Shown: positions 1 through 8,078, counted from the stretch's first letter. The stretch is 34,751 nt of DNA from Chlamydiota bacterium (GCA_012729785.1 JAAYCL010000044.1:1-34751); one strand, 5' to 3'. The notes: a model not told the origin generated them from the sequence alone. A program made the numbers and translations.

Positions 1-404
1 ACATCTACGAGAACCCCCTCGGCATCGTGAACGACAACGGCAATGGCTTCACGGACGGAGGCAGCTATACGCCGGCGCAGGCGGTGGGGGTGTGGGTGGG
101 GCGGGACTCCGAGGACTTCGCCATCCAAGCCGGTGACTACGTGACGGTGACGTACGATGGCGGGTTGACGGCGAACGTCTACTTCCCGGCGATCAGCGGC
201 CAAAGCGACCAGTGGCTATATGTGGGCGCGGACGGGTCGACGTACTGGGACAAGGGAATGTGCGACCTGGCGCAGGCCGCCCCCCCGCTGCTGCTGAAGG
301 TGAACTGCCAGCCCGCCACCTCGTCGATTCCGCTAGGGTTTATCATGGACCCTGGGTGGGAATACGGGAAACACGGTTCGTATGTCTATGGCTGGAAGCC
401 ATAG
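1..404 (+). CDS. C-terminal end of an unrecognised protein (5' truncated by window edge)
   Basis: The reading frame is open from base 3 to the TAG at 402-404 and has no convincing start inside the window. A GTG at 27 is in frame but lacks a ribosome-binding site, and the upstream codons read on as protein, so the gene begins outside. The visible part (about 133 residues) is rich in Gly, Tyr, Trp, Asp and Thr, with alternating hydrophobic residues as in beta-sandwich or secreted repeat proteins. It has no transmembrane segment and ends in GSYVYGWKP. Two cysteines (in DKGMCDL and KVNCQP) could pair if it is exported. I do not recognise the family, and calling it secreted or beta-rich is inference from composition. 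Codon use is less GC-extreme than in the genes that follow. Confidence 0.5.
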   Translation, partial: IYENPLGIVNDNGNGFTDGGSYTPAQAVGVWVGRDSEDFAIQAGDYVTVTYDGGLTANVYFPAISGQSDQWLYVGADGSTYWDKGMCDLAQAAPPLLLKVNCQPATSSIPLGFIMDPGWEYGKHGSYVYGWKP

Positions 405-550
405 CGTACGTGCACGATCGACAGCGCCGAGTGGCGAGGGTACAGGCGAGTTTCTCGGGGATAGCGCCAACGCCCCCGACCCGGCGTTTCTGGCGACTTC
501 CTTTCCGCCGACGATCCCGCGGCGGCGTTCCCCTGTCGTTTTACCCGGGG

Positions 551-579
551 TGTACTATCCCCGGCGAAGGTGCTATAGT
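551..579 (+). promoter_or_regulatory. Possible sigma70-type promoter for def-galE
   Basis: TGTACT (551-556), a 17-base spacer and TATAGT (574-579) lie 57 bases before the def start, in the 232-base gap after the first gene. The -10 is good (5 of 6) and the -35 is weak (3 of 6). A hairpin CCGGGG/CCCCGG (545-550 with 559-564) overlaps the -35 and could be an operator or chance in GC-rich DNA. Upstream, CCGCCG/CGGCGG (505-510 with 520-525) may help terminate the first gene, but no T-run follows. Nothing else recognisable is in this gap. Confidence 0.35.
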
Positions 580-636
580 AGCGTCGTGTTTCGTCCGCGC
601 GCCGGGCGGGGCGCACTTTGACGAGAGGAAACGCGG

Positions 637-1152
637 ATGCTCCGCAATGTCCTGCTGTTCGGCGACGAGATCCTGAGGAGGAAGGCCGCCGAGATCTCCG
701 CGATCACCCCGGAGGTCAGAAGGCTCGCCGCGGATATGCTCGAGACGATGTACTACCACGACGGCCTCGGCCTTGCCGCCCCCCAGGTCGGCGTCCCGTT
801 GCGGTTGTTCGTGATGGATGTCCCGCGCGAGGGGCACGACAAGCTCGTGTGCATCAATCCGGTCGTGGGGGAGCGCGGGCCGATGAGGAGAATGGACGAG
901 GGCTGCCTGAGTTTCCCCGGCGTCACCGGGACCGTCGCGCGGGCCGCCGAGGTGACAATCGAGTTCACCGATCTCTCGGGCGCGCGCAGGTCGCGAAAGG
1001 TCGCCGGGGTGACCGCCCAGGCGGTGCAGCACGAACTCGACCACCTCGACGGGGTGCTCTTCGTCGACAGGCTGAGCGTGGCCAGGAAAGCGGTGCTCGC
1101 CGCCAAACTGCGCGCCGTGCGACAGCGCGGCCGGCGGGGGGAGCACCGGTGA
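637..1152 (+). CDS. def: Peptide deformylase
   Basis: Removes the N-formyl group from the initiator methionine of nascent proteins in the cytoplasm, using a metal-bound water. All three family motifs are present: GLGLAAPQVG (residues 43-52), EGCLSFPG (88-95, metal ligand C90) and HELDH (132-136, ligands H132 and H136, catalytic E133). The length of 171 residues is normal. The ATG at 637 is preceded by a purine-rich GAGAGGAAA at a suitable distance. Its stop overlaps the GTG start of galE by four bases, so the two are translationally coupled. In many bacteria def sits next to fmt. Here fmt lies about 2.3 kb downstream, separated by galE and two small genes, which keeps the formylation/deformylation pair in one neighbourhood. 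Confidence 0.96.
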   Translation: MLRNVLLFGDEILRRKAAEISAITPEVRRLAADMLETMYYHDGLGLAAPQVGVPLRLFVMDVPREGHDKLVCINPVVGERGPMRRMDEGCLSFPGVTGTVARAAEVTIEFTDLSGARRSRKVAGVTAQAVQHELDHLDGVLFVDRLSVARKAVLAAKLRAVRQRGRRGEHR

Positions 1153-2120
1153 GGGTCCTCGTCACGGGAGGGGCGGGCTACATCGGAAGCGTGACGGTCG
1201 CGGCGCTTCTCGAGGGCGGCCACGAGGTCCTCGTCTTCGACAGCCTGGAGCACGGGCACCGCGGGGCGGTCGCGCCGGGCGCGCGCCTGGTCGTCGGGGA
1301 TCTCGCCGACGGCGGCGCGATCGAGAAGGCGCTCCGAACGCATCGCGCGGAGGCGGTCGTGCACTTCGCCGCCTACAGCCTCGTCGGCGAATCGGTGGCG
1401 CAGCCGGCGCGGTATTTTTTGAACAACGTCTCCAACGGCCTCGTGCTCCTCGAGGCGATGCGCCGCACGGGCGTCGGCAGAATCGTCTTCTCCTCCTCGG
1501 CCGCGGTCTACGGCTCGCCGCGGAGGATCCCGATCGCGGAGGACGACCCCGCGGAGCCGATCAACCCCTACGGCGAGTCCAAGCTGTTCCTCGAGCGGGT
1601 GCTCGGCAGGTATCACCGCGCCTACGGGCTGGAGTGCGTCTCCCTCCGCTACTTCAACGCGGCGGGAGCGACGCCGGCATGCGGAGAGGACCATGATCCC
1701 GAGACGCATCTCATCCCGTCGGTGCTGCGGGCGGCCCTCGGGAAGGCGCCCGCGGTGAAGCTGTTCGGGACCGACTACGAAACCCCCGACGGGACCTGCG
1801 TGCGGGACTACGTCGATGTAGGCGACCTCGCCGACGCGCACGTCCTCGCCCTGAACTGCCGGGGGGAACGAACCTACAACCTCGGCGATGGCAGGGGCTT
1901 CTCGGTGCGCGAGGTGCTCGATGCGGCGCGACGCGTCACCGGACTGCCGATACCCGAGGAGGCGGCGCCCCGGAGGCCCGGGGACCCCGCGGTGCTGATC
2001 GCGGGCGCGGAGAGGATACGGCGCGAGCTCGGCTGGACGCCGCGCCGGACCGGCCTCGACGAGATCATCGGCGGCGCGTGGGAGTGGATGCGGCGGAACC
2101 CGGAAGGGTATCGGGACTGA
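1149..2120 (+). CDS. galE: UDP-glucose 4-epimerase (GalE-type SDR epimerase)
   Basis: NAD-dependent interconversion of UDP-glucose and UDP-galactose, supplying UDP-hexose donors for glycan synthesis. The product is 323 residues, normal for GalE. The Rossmann motif GGAGYIG is at 7-13, the SSS of the catalytic Ser region at 115-117 (FSSSAAVYG), and the Tyr/Lys pair at Y141 and K145 (YGESK). The typical RYFNAAGA follows, and TCVRDYVDVGDLADAH and YNLGDGRGFSVREV complete the substrate domain. I chose the GTG at 1149 because it overlaps the def stop as GTGA and the Rossmann fold starts two residues later; the frame is open further upstream but does not look like protein. The enzyme could feed the glycosylation locus at the right of the window, but that link is inference. 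Closely related 4-epimerases with other substrates cannot be excluded. Confidence 0.92.
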   Translation: MRVLVTGGAGYIGSVTVAALLEGGHEVLVFDSLEHGHRGAVAPGARLVVGDLADGGAIEKALRTHRAEAVVHFAAYSLVGESVAQPARYFLNNVSNGLVLLEAMRRTGVGRIVFSSSAAVYGSPRRIPIAEDDPAEPINPYGESKLFLERVLGRYHRAYGLECVSLRYFNAAGATPACGEDHDPETHLIPSVLRAALGKAPAVKLFGTDYETPDGTCVRDYVDVGDLADAHVLALNCRGERTYNLGDGRGFSVREVLDAARRVTGLPIPEEAAPRRPGDPAVLIAGAERIRRELGWTPRRTGLDEIIGGAWEWMRRNPEGYRD

Positions 2121-2158
2121 CGCCCCGATCCCCCGCCGGGGGGGCGAACGATCGGGCG
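2121..2158 (+). terminator. Nested hairpin directly after galE (terminator-like, no T-run)
   Basis: An outer stem CGCCCCGATC/GATCGGGCG (2121-2130 with 2150-2158, one bulged C) encloses an inner hairpin CCCC-GCCGGGG (2131-2141). It begins on the base after the galE stop and ends about 20 bases before the next gene. It could terminate or attenuate the def-galE transcript, or protect its 3' end. The absence of a T-run argues against a classical intrinsic terminator. Confidence 0.4.
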
Positions 2159-2178
2159 TCTCATCGAAAGGCCACTCC

Positions 2179-2967
2179 ATGGCCCGGAGAATCGGCTGTT
2201 TCTTTTCCGACGTCTGGCGGAGCGCGACCGATATGCGCTTCTACGGGACGGCGGCCGCCCTACCGTTCCGCTCCGCCTTCCTCCACCTCGTGAAAGTCTC
2301 CCTCGCGATCGGCTCGATGCTCGCGGTGATGCTCGCTGCGCAGCTCTTCTTCCTGAACAACGTCTGGCGCTGGTGCGCGGACAACCTCCCCGCCGTGACG
2401 GTCCTGAACGGGACGGCGAGCGCCGAGGTCGCCCAGCCGATGGTCATCGAGCACCGGTCGGGCGCGGGCGAGCCGTTCGCGGTGATCATCGACACGACCG
2501 GGGCGACGGAAGGCGTCGATCTGAAGTACCGCGCCGGCGTCCTCGTCAAGAAGCGGGGGGTCGTCTTCAGGGTCGGGGAGACGGTCTTCTCGCGCGACTA
2601 TCTCGCGGACGCCTCGTTCACCATCGACCGCCGCTACTTCGAGAGTCTCGTCGTCCGGCGGCGGTGGATCGCCCTCCTCGCCGCGGGGGTCTATCCGGCC
2701 GCGCTCGCCGCCCTCTTCCTCCAGTCCGCCGCCGCGGCGGCCGTCGGCGTCTTCGCGTCGCGCCTCCGCGGCGCGGGGCTTCCGTTCCGGGCGGTGCTCC
2801 AGATGAGCTTCTACGCCGCCGCCTTGGCGGTCTGTTTCATCCTCGCCATCCTTCTCGTCGGCGTGCGCCTCGACCCGCGCGTCCTCCTCGGCGTCTACGC
2901 ATTCGTGCACGTCGCGTTCCTCGTCGCCGCGGTGGTATCGGCGGAGGGAGGCGCCCGTGCCGCGTGA
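2179..2967 (+). CDS. DUF1189-like integral membrane protein
   Basis: A 262-residue membrane protein of unknown function. One hydrophobic segment at about residues 38-60 is followed by an extracytoplasmic domain with the order typical of DUF1189 proteins as I recall them: a Leu-Pro, an LNGT turn, a hydrophobic strand and an IIDTTG motif (near residue 110). Three or so more membrane segments fill about residues 163-255. The start ATG at 2179 has a weak GAAAGG upstream at 2166-2171. The end overlaps the next gene by 11 bases, suggesting co-expression with the DUF192 lipoprotein and fmt. The family assignment is from pattern memory, not a search, and no enzymatic residue is evident. Confidence 0.7.
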   Translation: MARRIGCFFSDVWRSATDMRFYGTAAALPFRSAFLHLVKVSLAIGSMLAVMLAAQLFFLNNVWRWCADNLPAVTVLNGTASAEVAQPMVIEHRSGAGEPFAVIIDTTGATEGVDLKYRAGVLVKKRGVVFRVGETVFSRDYLADASFTIDRRYFESLVVRRRWIALLAAGVYPAALAALFLQSAAAAAVGVFASRLRGAGLPFRAVLQMSFYAAALAVCFILAILLVGVRLDPRVLLGVYAFVHVAFLVAAVVSAEGGARAA

Positions 2968-3454
2968 TCCCCGGCGCATCCTCATCCTCTGCGCGCTGCC
3001 GCTCCTGATGCAGGCGTGCGGCGGGGAGCCGCCGCGGATACCGCTCCCGGTCGCGACGCTCAGGGTGAGAGGGCGCGAGATCAGGGCCGAGGTCGCCCGC
3101 GCGCCGCGGGAGATGTCGCGCGGCCTGATGTACCGCCGCACACTGGGCAAAGACTCCGGGATGCTCTTCTCGTACGCCTCCCCGCGCCCCCTGAGCTTCT
3201 GGATGAAGAACACGCGCATCCCCCTCGATATCGCGTTCCTCGACGGGGAGGGCAGGATCCTCCAGATCGAGCAGATGCGCCCGTACGACGAGCTCCGGCG
3301 GACCGTCTCGCGGGAGCCCGCCCGGTACGCGCTCGAGATGAACCGCGGCTGGTTCGCGGCGCACGGGGTGGGGGCGGGGGACGTCGTGGAGATCCCCGGC
3401 GAGGCGCGGATCGGCGCGCCCCATGGGGCGTCCTCCCCCGGCGGAATTCGCTAG
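2957..3454 (+). CDS. DUF192 family lipoprotein
   Basis: A 165-residue predicted lipoprotein. A basic N-terminus and a hydrophobic stretch end in the lipobox LMQAC, with C21 as the acylated cysteine. The mature part (about residues 35-150) is a DUF192 domain, recognised by RGLMYR, GMLF, FWMKNTRIPLDIAF and LEMNRGWF. DUF192 proteins are small extracytoplasmic beta-barrel-like proteins of unsettled function. The start is GTG at 2957 inside the end of the DUF1189-like gene, so translation is probably coupled. The Gly/Ser/Pro-rich last 15 residues lie outside the domain. A later start would remove the signal peptide, so I keep 2957. Confidence 0.85.
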   Translation: MPRDPRRILILCALPLLMQACGGEPPRIPLPVATLRVRGREIRAEVARAPREMSRGLMYRRTLGKDSGMLFSYASPRPLSFWMKNTRIPLDIAFLDGEGRILQIEQMRPYDELRRTVSREPARYALEMNRGWFAAHGVGAGDVVEIPGEARIGAPHGASSPGGIR

Positions 3455-3467
3455 GGTGTGCGATGCG

Positions 3468-4409
3468 ATGAGAATCCTTTTCATGGGAACGCCTGGATTC
3501 GCGCTCCCTTCCCTCGACGCCCTCGCGGACGGAGGGCACGAGCTTGTCGCCGTGGCGACGCAGCCGGACCGCCCGCGCGGCAGGGGGCGCCTTGCCGCCG
3601 CGCCGCCGGTTAAGCGGCGCGCGATCGAGCGGGGGCTGCGCCTCCTCCAGCCCGCCTCCCCCGGCGAGGAGCGGTTCCTCGCCGAGGTGCGCGAGGCGGC
3701 CCCCGATCTGATCGCCGTGGTCGCGTACGGGAACTTTTTGCCGCAGGCGCTCTGGGGCCTGCCCCCGCGCGGCGCGATCAATCTGCACCCGTCGCTCCTC
3801 CCGAGATATCGGGGCGCGGCCCCGATACCGCGCGCGATCCTCGCCGGCGAGCGGGAGACCGGGGTGACCGTGCTGTACCTCGGCGAGGGGATGGACGCGG
3901 GGGACATCATCGCGCAGGAGCGGGTGCCGATTGCGCCGGACGACACCGGCGGCACCCTCGCGGAGATCCTCTCCCTGCGCGGGGGCGCCCTCCTCGCGGC
4001 GGCGGTCCGATCGATCGAGCGGGGCACATCCGTCCGGACGCCGCAGGACGAATCGGCGGCGACGTTCGCGCCGAAACTCGCCAAGTCCGACGGCCTCATC
4101 GACTGGCGGGCGCCTGCGGAGGAGATCGCGCTGAGGGTCAGGGCGCTGCAGCCGTGGCCGGGGGCGTACACGTCCGCCGCCGCGGCGGGCGCCCCGAGGA
4201 TGCTCAAGATCCTGGAGGCCTCGGTGTGCGCCGGGGAGTCCGGGGAAACGGGAAGGGTGCTGCGATGCGGAAACGAGGGGATACGGGTGGGCACCGGACG
4301 CGGGGTCCTCGTCATCCGGACGGTGCAGCCGGAGGGGGGAAGAGCGATGACGGCGCCGGAGTTCGCCCGCGGGCACCGCGGGATCGAGGGGACGGTACTC
4401 GGCAGGTGA
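3468..4409 (+). CDS. fmt: Methionyl-tRNA formyltransferase
   Basis: Transfers a formyl group from 10-formyltetrahydrofolate to initiator Met-tRNA in the cytoplasm, the counterpart of Def. The N-terminal formyltransferase domain begins with MRILFMGTPGFALPSL. The catalytic triad is visible as N105 and H107 (INLHPSLLPRYRGAAP) and D143 (GMDAGD). The C-terminal OB-like tRNA-binding domain follows (about residues 205-313), with RALQPWPGAYT. At 313 residues the length is normal. I chose the ATG at 3468 rather than an in-frame ATG at 3423 because the family starts at MRILFMGTP and the earlier start lies inside the DUF192 gene. The stop overlaps the proposed rsmB GTG by four bases; an fmt-rsmB pair is a common arrangement. 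Confidence 0.95.
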   Translation: MRILFMGTPGFALPSLDALADGGHELVAVATQPDRPRGRGRLAAAPPVKRRAIERGLRLLQPASPGEERFLAEVREAAPDLIAVVAYGNFLPQALWGLPPRGAINLHPSLLPRYRGAAPIPRAILAGERETGVTVLYLGEGMDAGDIIAQERVPIAPDDTGGTLAEILSLRGGALLAAAVRSIERGTSVRTPQDESAATFAPKLAKSDGLIDWRAPAEEIALRVRALQPWPGAYTSAAAAGAPRMLKILEASVCAGESGETGRVLRCGNEGIRVGTGRGVLVIRTVQPEGGRAMTAPEFARGHRGIEGTVLGR

Positions 4410-6280
4410 GCCGTGCAAAGACGCCCGCCGGGCGCCCGTGGTATGACCGCGTCCGGGGACGGAAGCCGCGCCCCTCGCGCGGGCGCGGCGGGAAAGGCGG
4501 GGAAGGCGCCCCCGGATACCGCCCGCGGCCGGATGGCGCGCCCGGGGAGGAGACGCGGACGCATCGTGGAGAGGCGGATGCCGCCGGGCGCGTGGAGATA
4601 CAACGCGAACGAGCGCGGAAAGGGTATCGGCCCGGCACGCAGGCCGGCGGGCGGAAGCGCGGCGGGTTCGGATACCGCCCGCGGCCGGAGGGCGCGCCCG
4701 GGGAGGAGACGCGGACGCATCGCGGAGAGGCGGATGCCGCCGGGCGCGTGGAGCAAAAACGCGAACGGGCGCGGAAAGGGTATCGGCCCGGCGGACAGGC
4801 CGGCGGGCGGAAGCGCGGCGGGTTCGGATACCGCCCGCGGTCGGAGGGCGTTCGGAGGGAAAAGGACCCCGCTTCCGGCGCCGCGCCCGCGTCCCGTCAG
4901 TCCGTCCCCGAGGCCCGCGAGAACGTCTCGCCGCGCGAGGGCGCCGCTCCGAAAAGGAGGCCCGCGCGGGAGCGGGTGCTGACCGCGCGCGCCTGCGCGC
5001 TCGCGGTGCTCCGGCGCGCGCTCGGTTCGGGGCTCTTCGTCTCCGAGCTTCTCGACCGCGAATTCAGGGGCGCGCGGATGCGCCCGGACGACCGCGGGCT
5101 CGCCACGGAACTCGTCTTCGGGTGCCTGCGGATGCGGGGCACGCTCGACCGGGCGATCGAACAGTCGGCCGGGAGGCCGATGGGGCGCATCTCGCGGGAA
5201 CTGAGGGACATCCTCCGCCTTGGGATGTACCAGCTGCTGTATCTCGGCAGGATCCCCGCGTACGCGGCCGTGGACGAATCCGTGAAGCTGGCCCTCCGCC
5301 ATGGGCGCAAGGGGGCGGAGAAATTCGTGAACGCGGTGCTGAGGAACGCGCCCAAGGAGGTCGGGCAGGTGCGAATGCCGGACCGCGCAGTCGATCCGGC
5401 GGCGCATATCGCGGCCGCCCGGTCGCATCCGGAATGGCTGGTCCGGCGATGGGCGGATCGAATGGGCGAGGCGGAGGCGGAGGCGCTCTGCCTCGCCGGG
5501 AACGAGGCGCCCCCGCTCACCGCGCGCGTGAATACCGTCCGGGCGACGCGCGAAAGTCTGCTCGCCGCCCTCGCCGCCGAGGGAGTCCGCGCGGTCCCGA
5601 ATCCCGGCCACCCCCTCGCCGTGGATATCGAGGAACTGCCCCGGCCGATCCCGGAACTCGCGGCGTTCAGGAACGGCCTCTTCTGGATACAGGATGTGGC
5701 CGCGATGCGCGTCGCCGACCTCGTCGGCGCCCGGCGCGGCGAGCGGATCGCGGATCTGTGCGCGGGGCCGGGCGGCAAGGCGGCGGCGCTGGCCGCATCG
5801 GCGGGGGACGGGGCGGAGCTGTTCTGCGTGGAACTGAACCCTGCCAAGGCGGAGATGGTGCGCGGGAACGCCGCCCGCCTCGGGCTGCGGTCGATCCGCT
5901 GCGTGGTCGGCGACGCGCGCGAGGCGGGACGCATCCCCGGGCTCGCCCCGGCTGACCGGGCGCTGGTCGACGCGCCGTGCTCGAACACCGGCGTGCTCCG
6001 GCGCAGGCCCGAGGCGCGGTGGCGCCTCCGGCCGGAGGACATACCGCGCCTCGCGGCGGCACAGGGGGCGCTGCTGGCGGCGGCCGCGGACGTCGTGAAA
6101 CCGGGCGGGGTGCTCGTCTACGGCACCTGCAGCATAGAGCCCGATGAAAACGAGCGGGTGGTCGCGGCGTTTCTTCTGGCGCACCCGGCGTATCTGCTCG
6201 ACGAGGAGCTGAGGATGCTCCCCCGCACCGGCGGATGCGACGGGGGGTACGCGGCGCGGATGGTGAAAAGGAACCTGTGA
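4406..6280 (+). CDS. rsmB: 16S rRNA (cytosine-967-C5)-methyltransferase RsmB with a repeat-built N-terminal extension
   Basis: SAM-dependent m5C methyltransferase of 16S rRNA. The core has a NusB-like domain (LGMYQLLY, KFVNAVLRN) and a catalytic domain with the SAM loop DLCAGPGGK (about 5754-5780), DAPCSNTGVLRR (about 5968) and the catalytic-Cys motif GTCSIEPDEN (about 6122). From the GTG at 4976 the core is 434 residues, the usual RsmB size. The frame, however, is open back to a GTG at 4406 that overlaps the fmt stop as GTGA. This adds 190 residues very rich in Arg, Gly, Lys and Pro, including two nearly identical 52-residue repeats. Such a tail could bind RNA. Either start is possible: the internal GTG has an AAGGAGG at 4954-4960, 15 bases upstream, which is long spacing. 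The core assignment is firm; the extension is inferred from the open frame and coupled start. Confidence 0.92.
   Translation: MSRAKTPAGRPWYDRVRGRKPRPSRGRGGKGGEGAPGYRPRPDGAPGEETRTHRGEADAAGRVEIQRERARKGYRPGTQAGGRKRGGFGYRPRPEGAPGEETRTHRGEADAAGRVEQKRERARKGYRPGGQAGGRKRGGFGYRPRSEGVRREKDPASGAAPASRQSVPEARENVSPREGAAPKRRPARERVLTARACALAVLRRALGSGLFVSELLDREFRGARMRPDDRGLATELVFGCLRMRGTLDRAIEQSAGRPMGRISRELRDILRLGMYQLLYLGRIPAYAAVDESVKLALRHGRKGAEKFVNAVLRNAPKEVGQVRMPDRAVDPAAHIAAARSHPEWLVRRWADRMGEAEAEALCLAGNEAPPLTARVNTVRATRESLLAALAAEGVRAVPNPGHPLAVDIEELPRPIPELAAFRNGLFWIQDVAAMRVADLVGARRGERIADLCAGPGGKAAALAASAGDGAELFCVELNPAKAEMVRGNAARLGLRSIRCVVGDAREAGRIPGLAPADRALVDAPCSNTGVLRRRPEARWRLRPEDIPRLAAAQGALLAAAADVVKPGGVLVYGTCSIEPDENERVVAAFLLAHPAYLLDEELRMLPRTGGCDGGYAARMVKRNL
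4514..4850 (+). repeat. 156-bp tandem repeat, about 2.2 copies, inside the rsmB 5' region
   Basis: Unit 1 is 4514-4669, unit 2 is 4670-4825, and a third copy breaks off after about 25 bases (4826-4850). Each unit starts with GGATACCGCCCGCGG and is exactly 156 bases (52 codons), so the rsmB frame is kept. The two full units differ at only a few positions, which suggests recent duplication. Encoded repeats begin GYRPRP and end RKRGGF. Confidence 0.9.
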
Positions 6281-6332
6281 GGAGGGCGGCGCCGGGGGGC
6301 GTCTCCGGGACGCGGCGCGGCGGGGAGGCCGG

Positions 6333-8078
6333 ATGGCCGGCGGGAATACGGCGATGAAGACGGCGACGATGGCCGCGGCGGCGCTGCTGGCCGCCGCAGC
6401 CGCCGCGGCGGACAGCACGGCGCTCTACCGCGGCGGACCGGCGCGCAGGGGCGGTACGGGCGAGATACCCTCCGAAGTCGAGGAGGTCTGGCGGTTCAAG
6501 GCCGGGGGCCCCATCAACCGCGACCCGCTCGCCGCGGACGGCCGGATCTACGTCCCCGCGGCCGACGGCGTGCTCTACTGCCTCGACGCCGAGACCGGGA
6601 AGGCGGCCTGGAAATTCGACGCGCGCTACAAGGATCTGGGAACGCCCGCGATCGAGGGGGGGAAACTTTTCTTCAGCTCCAGTCTCCGCGAGGTGTCGCT
6701 CTCGGAGGAGGAGCTGCTCCTGGAGGACCGCGGGCTGCTCTACTGCCTCGACGCCGGAACCGGGAAGGAGGTCTGGAAGCGCAGATTCCCCGACAGGCTG
6801 CTGGCCCCCCTCGCCGTCTCGGGCGGGCGCATCTACCTCGGGAGGATGGACCGGCGCCTCGACTGCCTCGACGCGGCGGACGGAAAGAGGATCTGGGATT
6901 TCGCCGTGCGCGGGGCAATCCGGTCCTCGCCCGCCCCGGCGGGCGGGACGATCGTCTTCGGCAGCGAGGACGGCAACGTCTACTGCCTCGACCGGGAGGG
7001 CGGGCGGAGGATCTGGAAGGCCGACCTCGCCTCCGCGGTCGCCGCCTCGCCCGCGGTGAGCGGCGGTAGGGTGTTCGTCGGCGCCGCCGACGGGACGATG
7101 CACTGCCTCGATCTCGCCACCGGGGAGCGGCTCTGGAGATCGAAGACCGGAAAGACGATTGCCGCCGCCGCCGCGCTGGACGGGGGGCTGGTCGTCGCCG
7201 GGTCGAGGGACGGGTACCTGTACTGCTGGAACGCGGCCGACGGCGCGCGGCGGTGGAGGTTCAAGGCGGGCGACCAGGTGGTCGGTTCCGCCTGCCTGGC
7301 CGGCGGCAGGGTCGTGGCGGGGAGCCTCGACGGTTCGCTGCACGGCGTCGACGCCGCGACCGGGAAGGGGGTCTGGACATTCGACGCGAAAGGATCCCTC
7401 GTCGCCTCCCCGGTGCTCTCGGGCGAAGCGATCTACATCGGGACCAGGGATCGGCTCCTCTACCGCCTCGGCCGGAAAAGCCCGTCCATGCGGCGGACAC
7501 GCGGCCCCGCGCAGATGACGGACGCGGGGTTCGCCGCGCGGCTCGCCGCCGCGCGCGCCTTCAACGACGCCGGACGTCACGGCGAGGCGGTCGAGGCCGC
7601 CCGCGACCTCGTCGCGGCGCGCCCGGATTCCGCCCCGGCGCGCCTCGAATTCGCGCGCGGCTGGGACGGCGCGGGGGAACCGGGCCTCGCCGGCCGCGAG
7701 TACGGTCTCGCGGTGCAACTGGAGCCGCGCGACGCCGCGTACCGCAACGCCCTGGGAGGCCACTACGCGCGGATGGGGCGCACGAGGGAGGCGCTCGCCC
7801 AGTTCCAGGCGGCGAAACAGTGCGCCCCCTCCGACCCGAGCGCGTATCTGAACACGGGGAAGCTGATGCTCACGCGCGGGGAGAACGAATCCGCCGAGCG
7901 CGAGTTCGTCCTCGCGATGGAGCGCGGCTGCGCGGAGGGGGAGGTGCTCGCCTGCCTGGCGGAGGCGGCCGTTGCGCGGCTGGATTTCGACCGCGCGCGT
8001 CTGCTCCTGGAGCGCCTCCTCGCGGCGGATCCGGCGAACCCGCGGGCGCGTGACCTGCGGGAACGGCTGCGCAGATAG
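6333..8078 (+). CDS. Exported PQQ-like beta-propeller protein with C-terminal TPR repeats
   Basis: A 581-residue protein. After an Ala-rich signal peptide (cleavage likely near AAAADS, about residue 27) come eight PQQ-like repeats to about residue 385. Each has a form such as LYCLDAETGKAAW, enough for one eight-bladed propeller. Then come about five tetratricopeptide repeats (about residues 395-581, e.g. AARDLVAARPDSAPARLEF, YLNTGKLMLTRGENESAE). The propeller resembles BamB and dehydrogenase PQQ folds, but no cofactor-binding dehydrogenase features are seen, so a scaffold or sensor role in the periplasm is inferred. Most blades have Cys where Ala is common (YCLD). ATG 6333 has GGGGAGG four bases upstream; ATG 6354 is an alternative start that keeps the signal peptide. 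A small hairpin (6299-6313) separates it from rsmB. Confidence 0.82.
   Translation: MAGGNTAMKTATMAAAALLAAAAAAADSTALYRGGPARRGGTGEIPSEVEEVWRFKAGGPINRDPLAADGRIYVPAADGVLYCLDAETGKAAWKFDARYKDLGTPAIEGGKLFFSSSLREVSLSEEELLLEDRGLLYCLDAGTGKEVWKRRFPDRLLAPLAVSGGRIYLGRMDRRLDCLDAADGKRIWDFAVRGAIRSSPAPAGGTIVFGSEDGNVYCLDREGGRRIWKADLASAVAASPAVSGGRVFVGAADGTMHCLDLATGERLWRSKTGKTIAAAAALDGGLVVAGSRDGYLYCWNAADGARRWRFKAGDQVVGSACLAGGRVVAGSLDGSLHGVDAATGKGVWTFDAKGSLVASPVLSGEAIYIGTRDRLLYRLGRKSPSMRRTRGPAQMTDAGFAARLAAARAFNDAGRHGEAVEAARDLVAARPDSAPARLEFARGWDGAGEPGLAGREYGLAVQLEPRDAAYRNALGGHYARMGRTREALAQFQAAKQCAPSDPSAYLNTGKLMLTRGENESAEREFVLAMERGCAEGEVLACLAEAAVARLDFDRARLLLERLLAADPANPRARDLRERLRR

Noticed and set aside
4514-4850. 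CRISPR array or satellite DNA
   Set aside because: The 156-bp units are contiguous with no spacers, keep the reading frame, and number only about two; a coding tandem duplication explains them.
2837-6418. 1193-codon open frame on the minus strand
   Set aside because: It runs antisense to DUF192, fmt and rsmB, which have clear family motifs. Its composition (Arg, Pro, Ala, Ser) is that of a GC-rich shadow.
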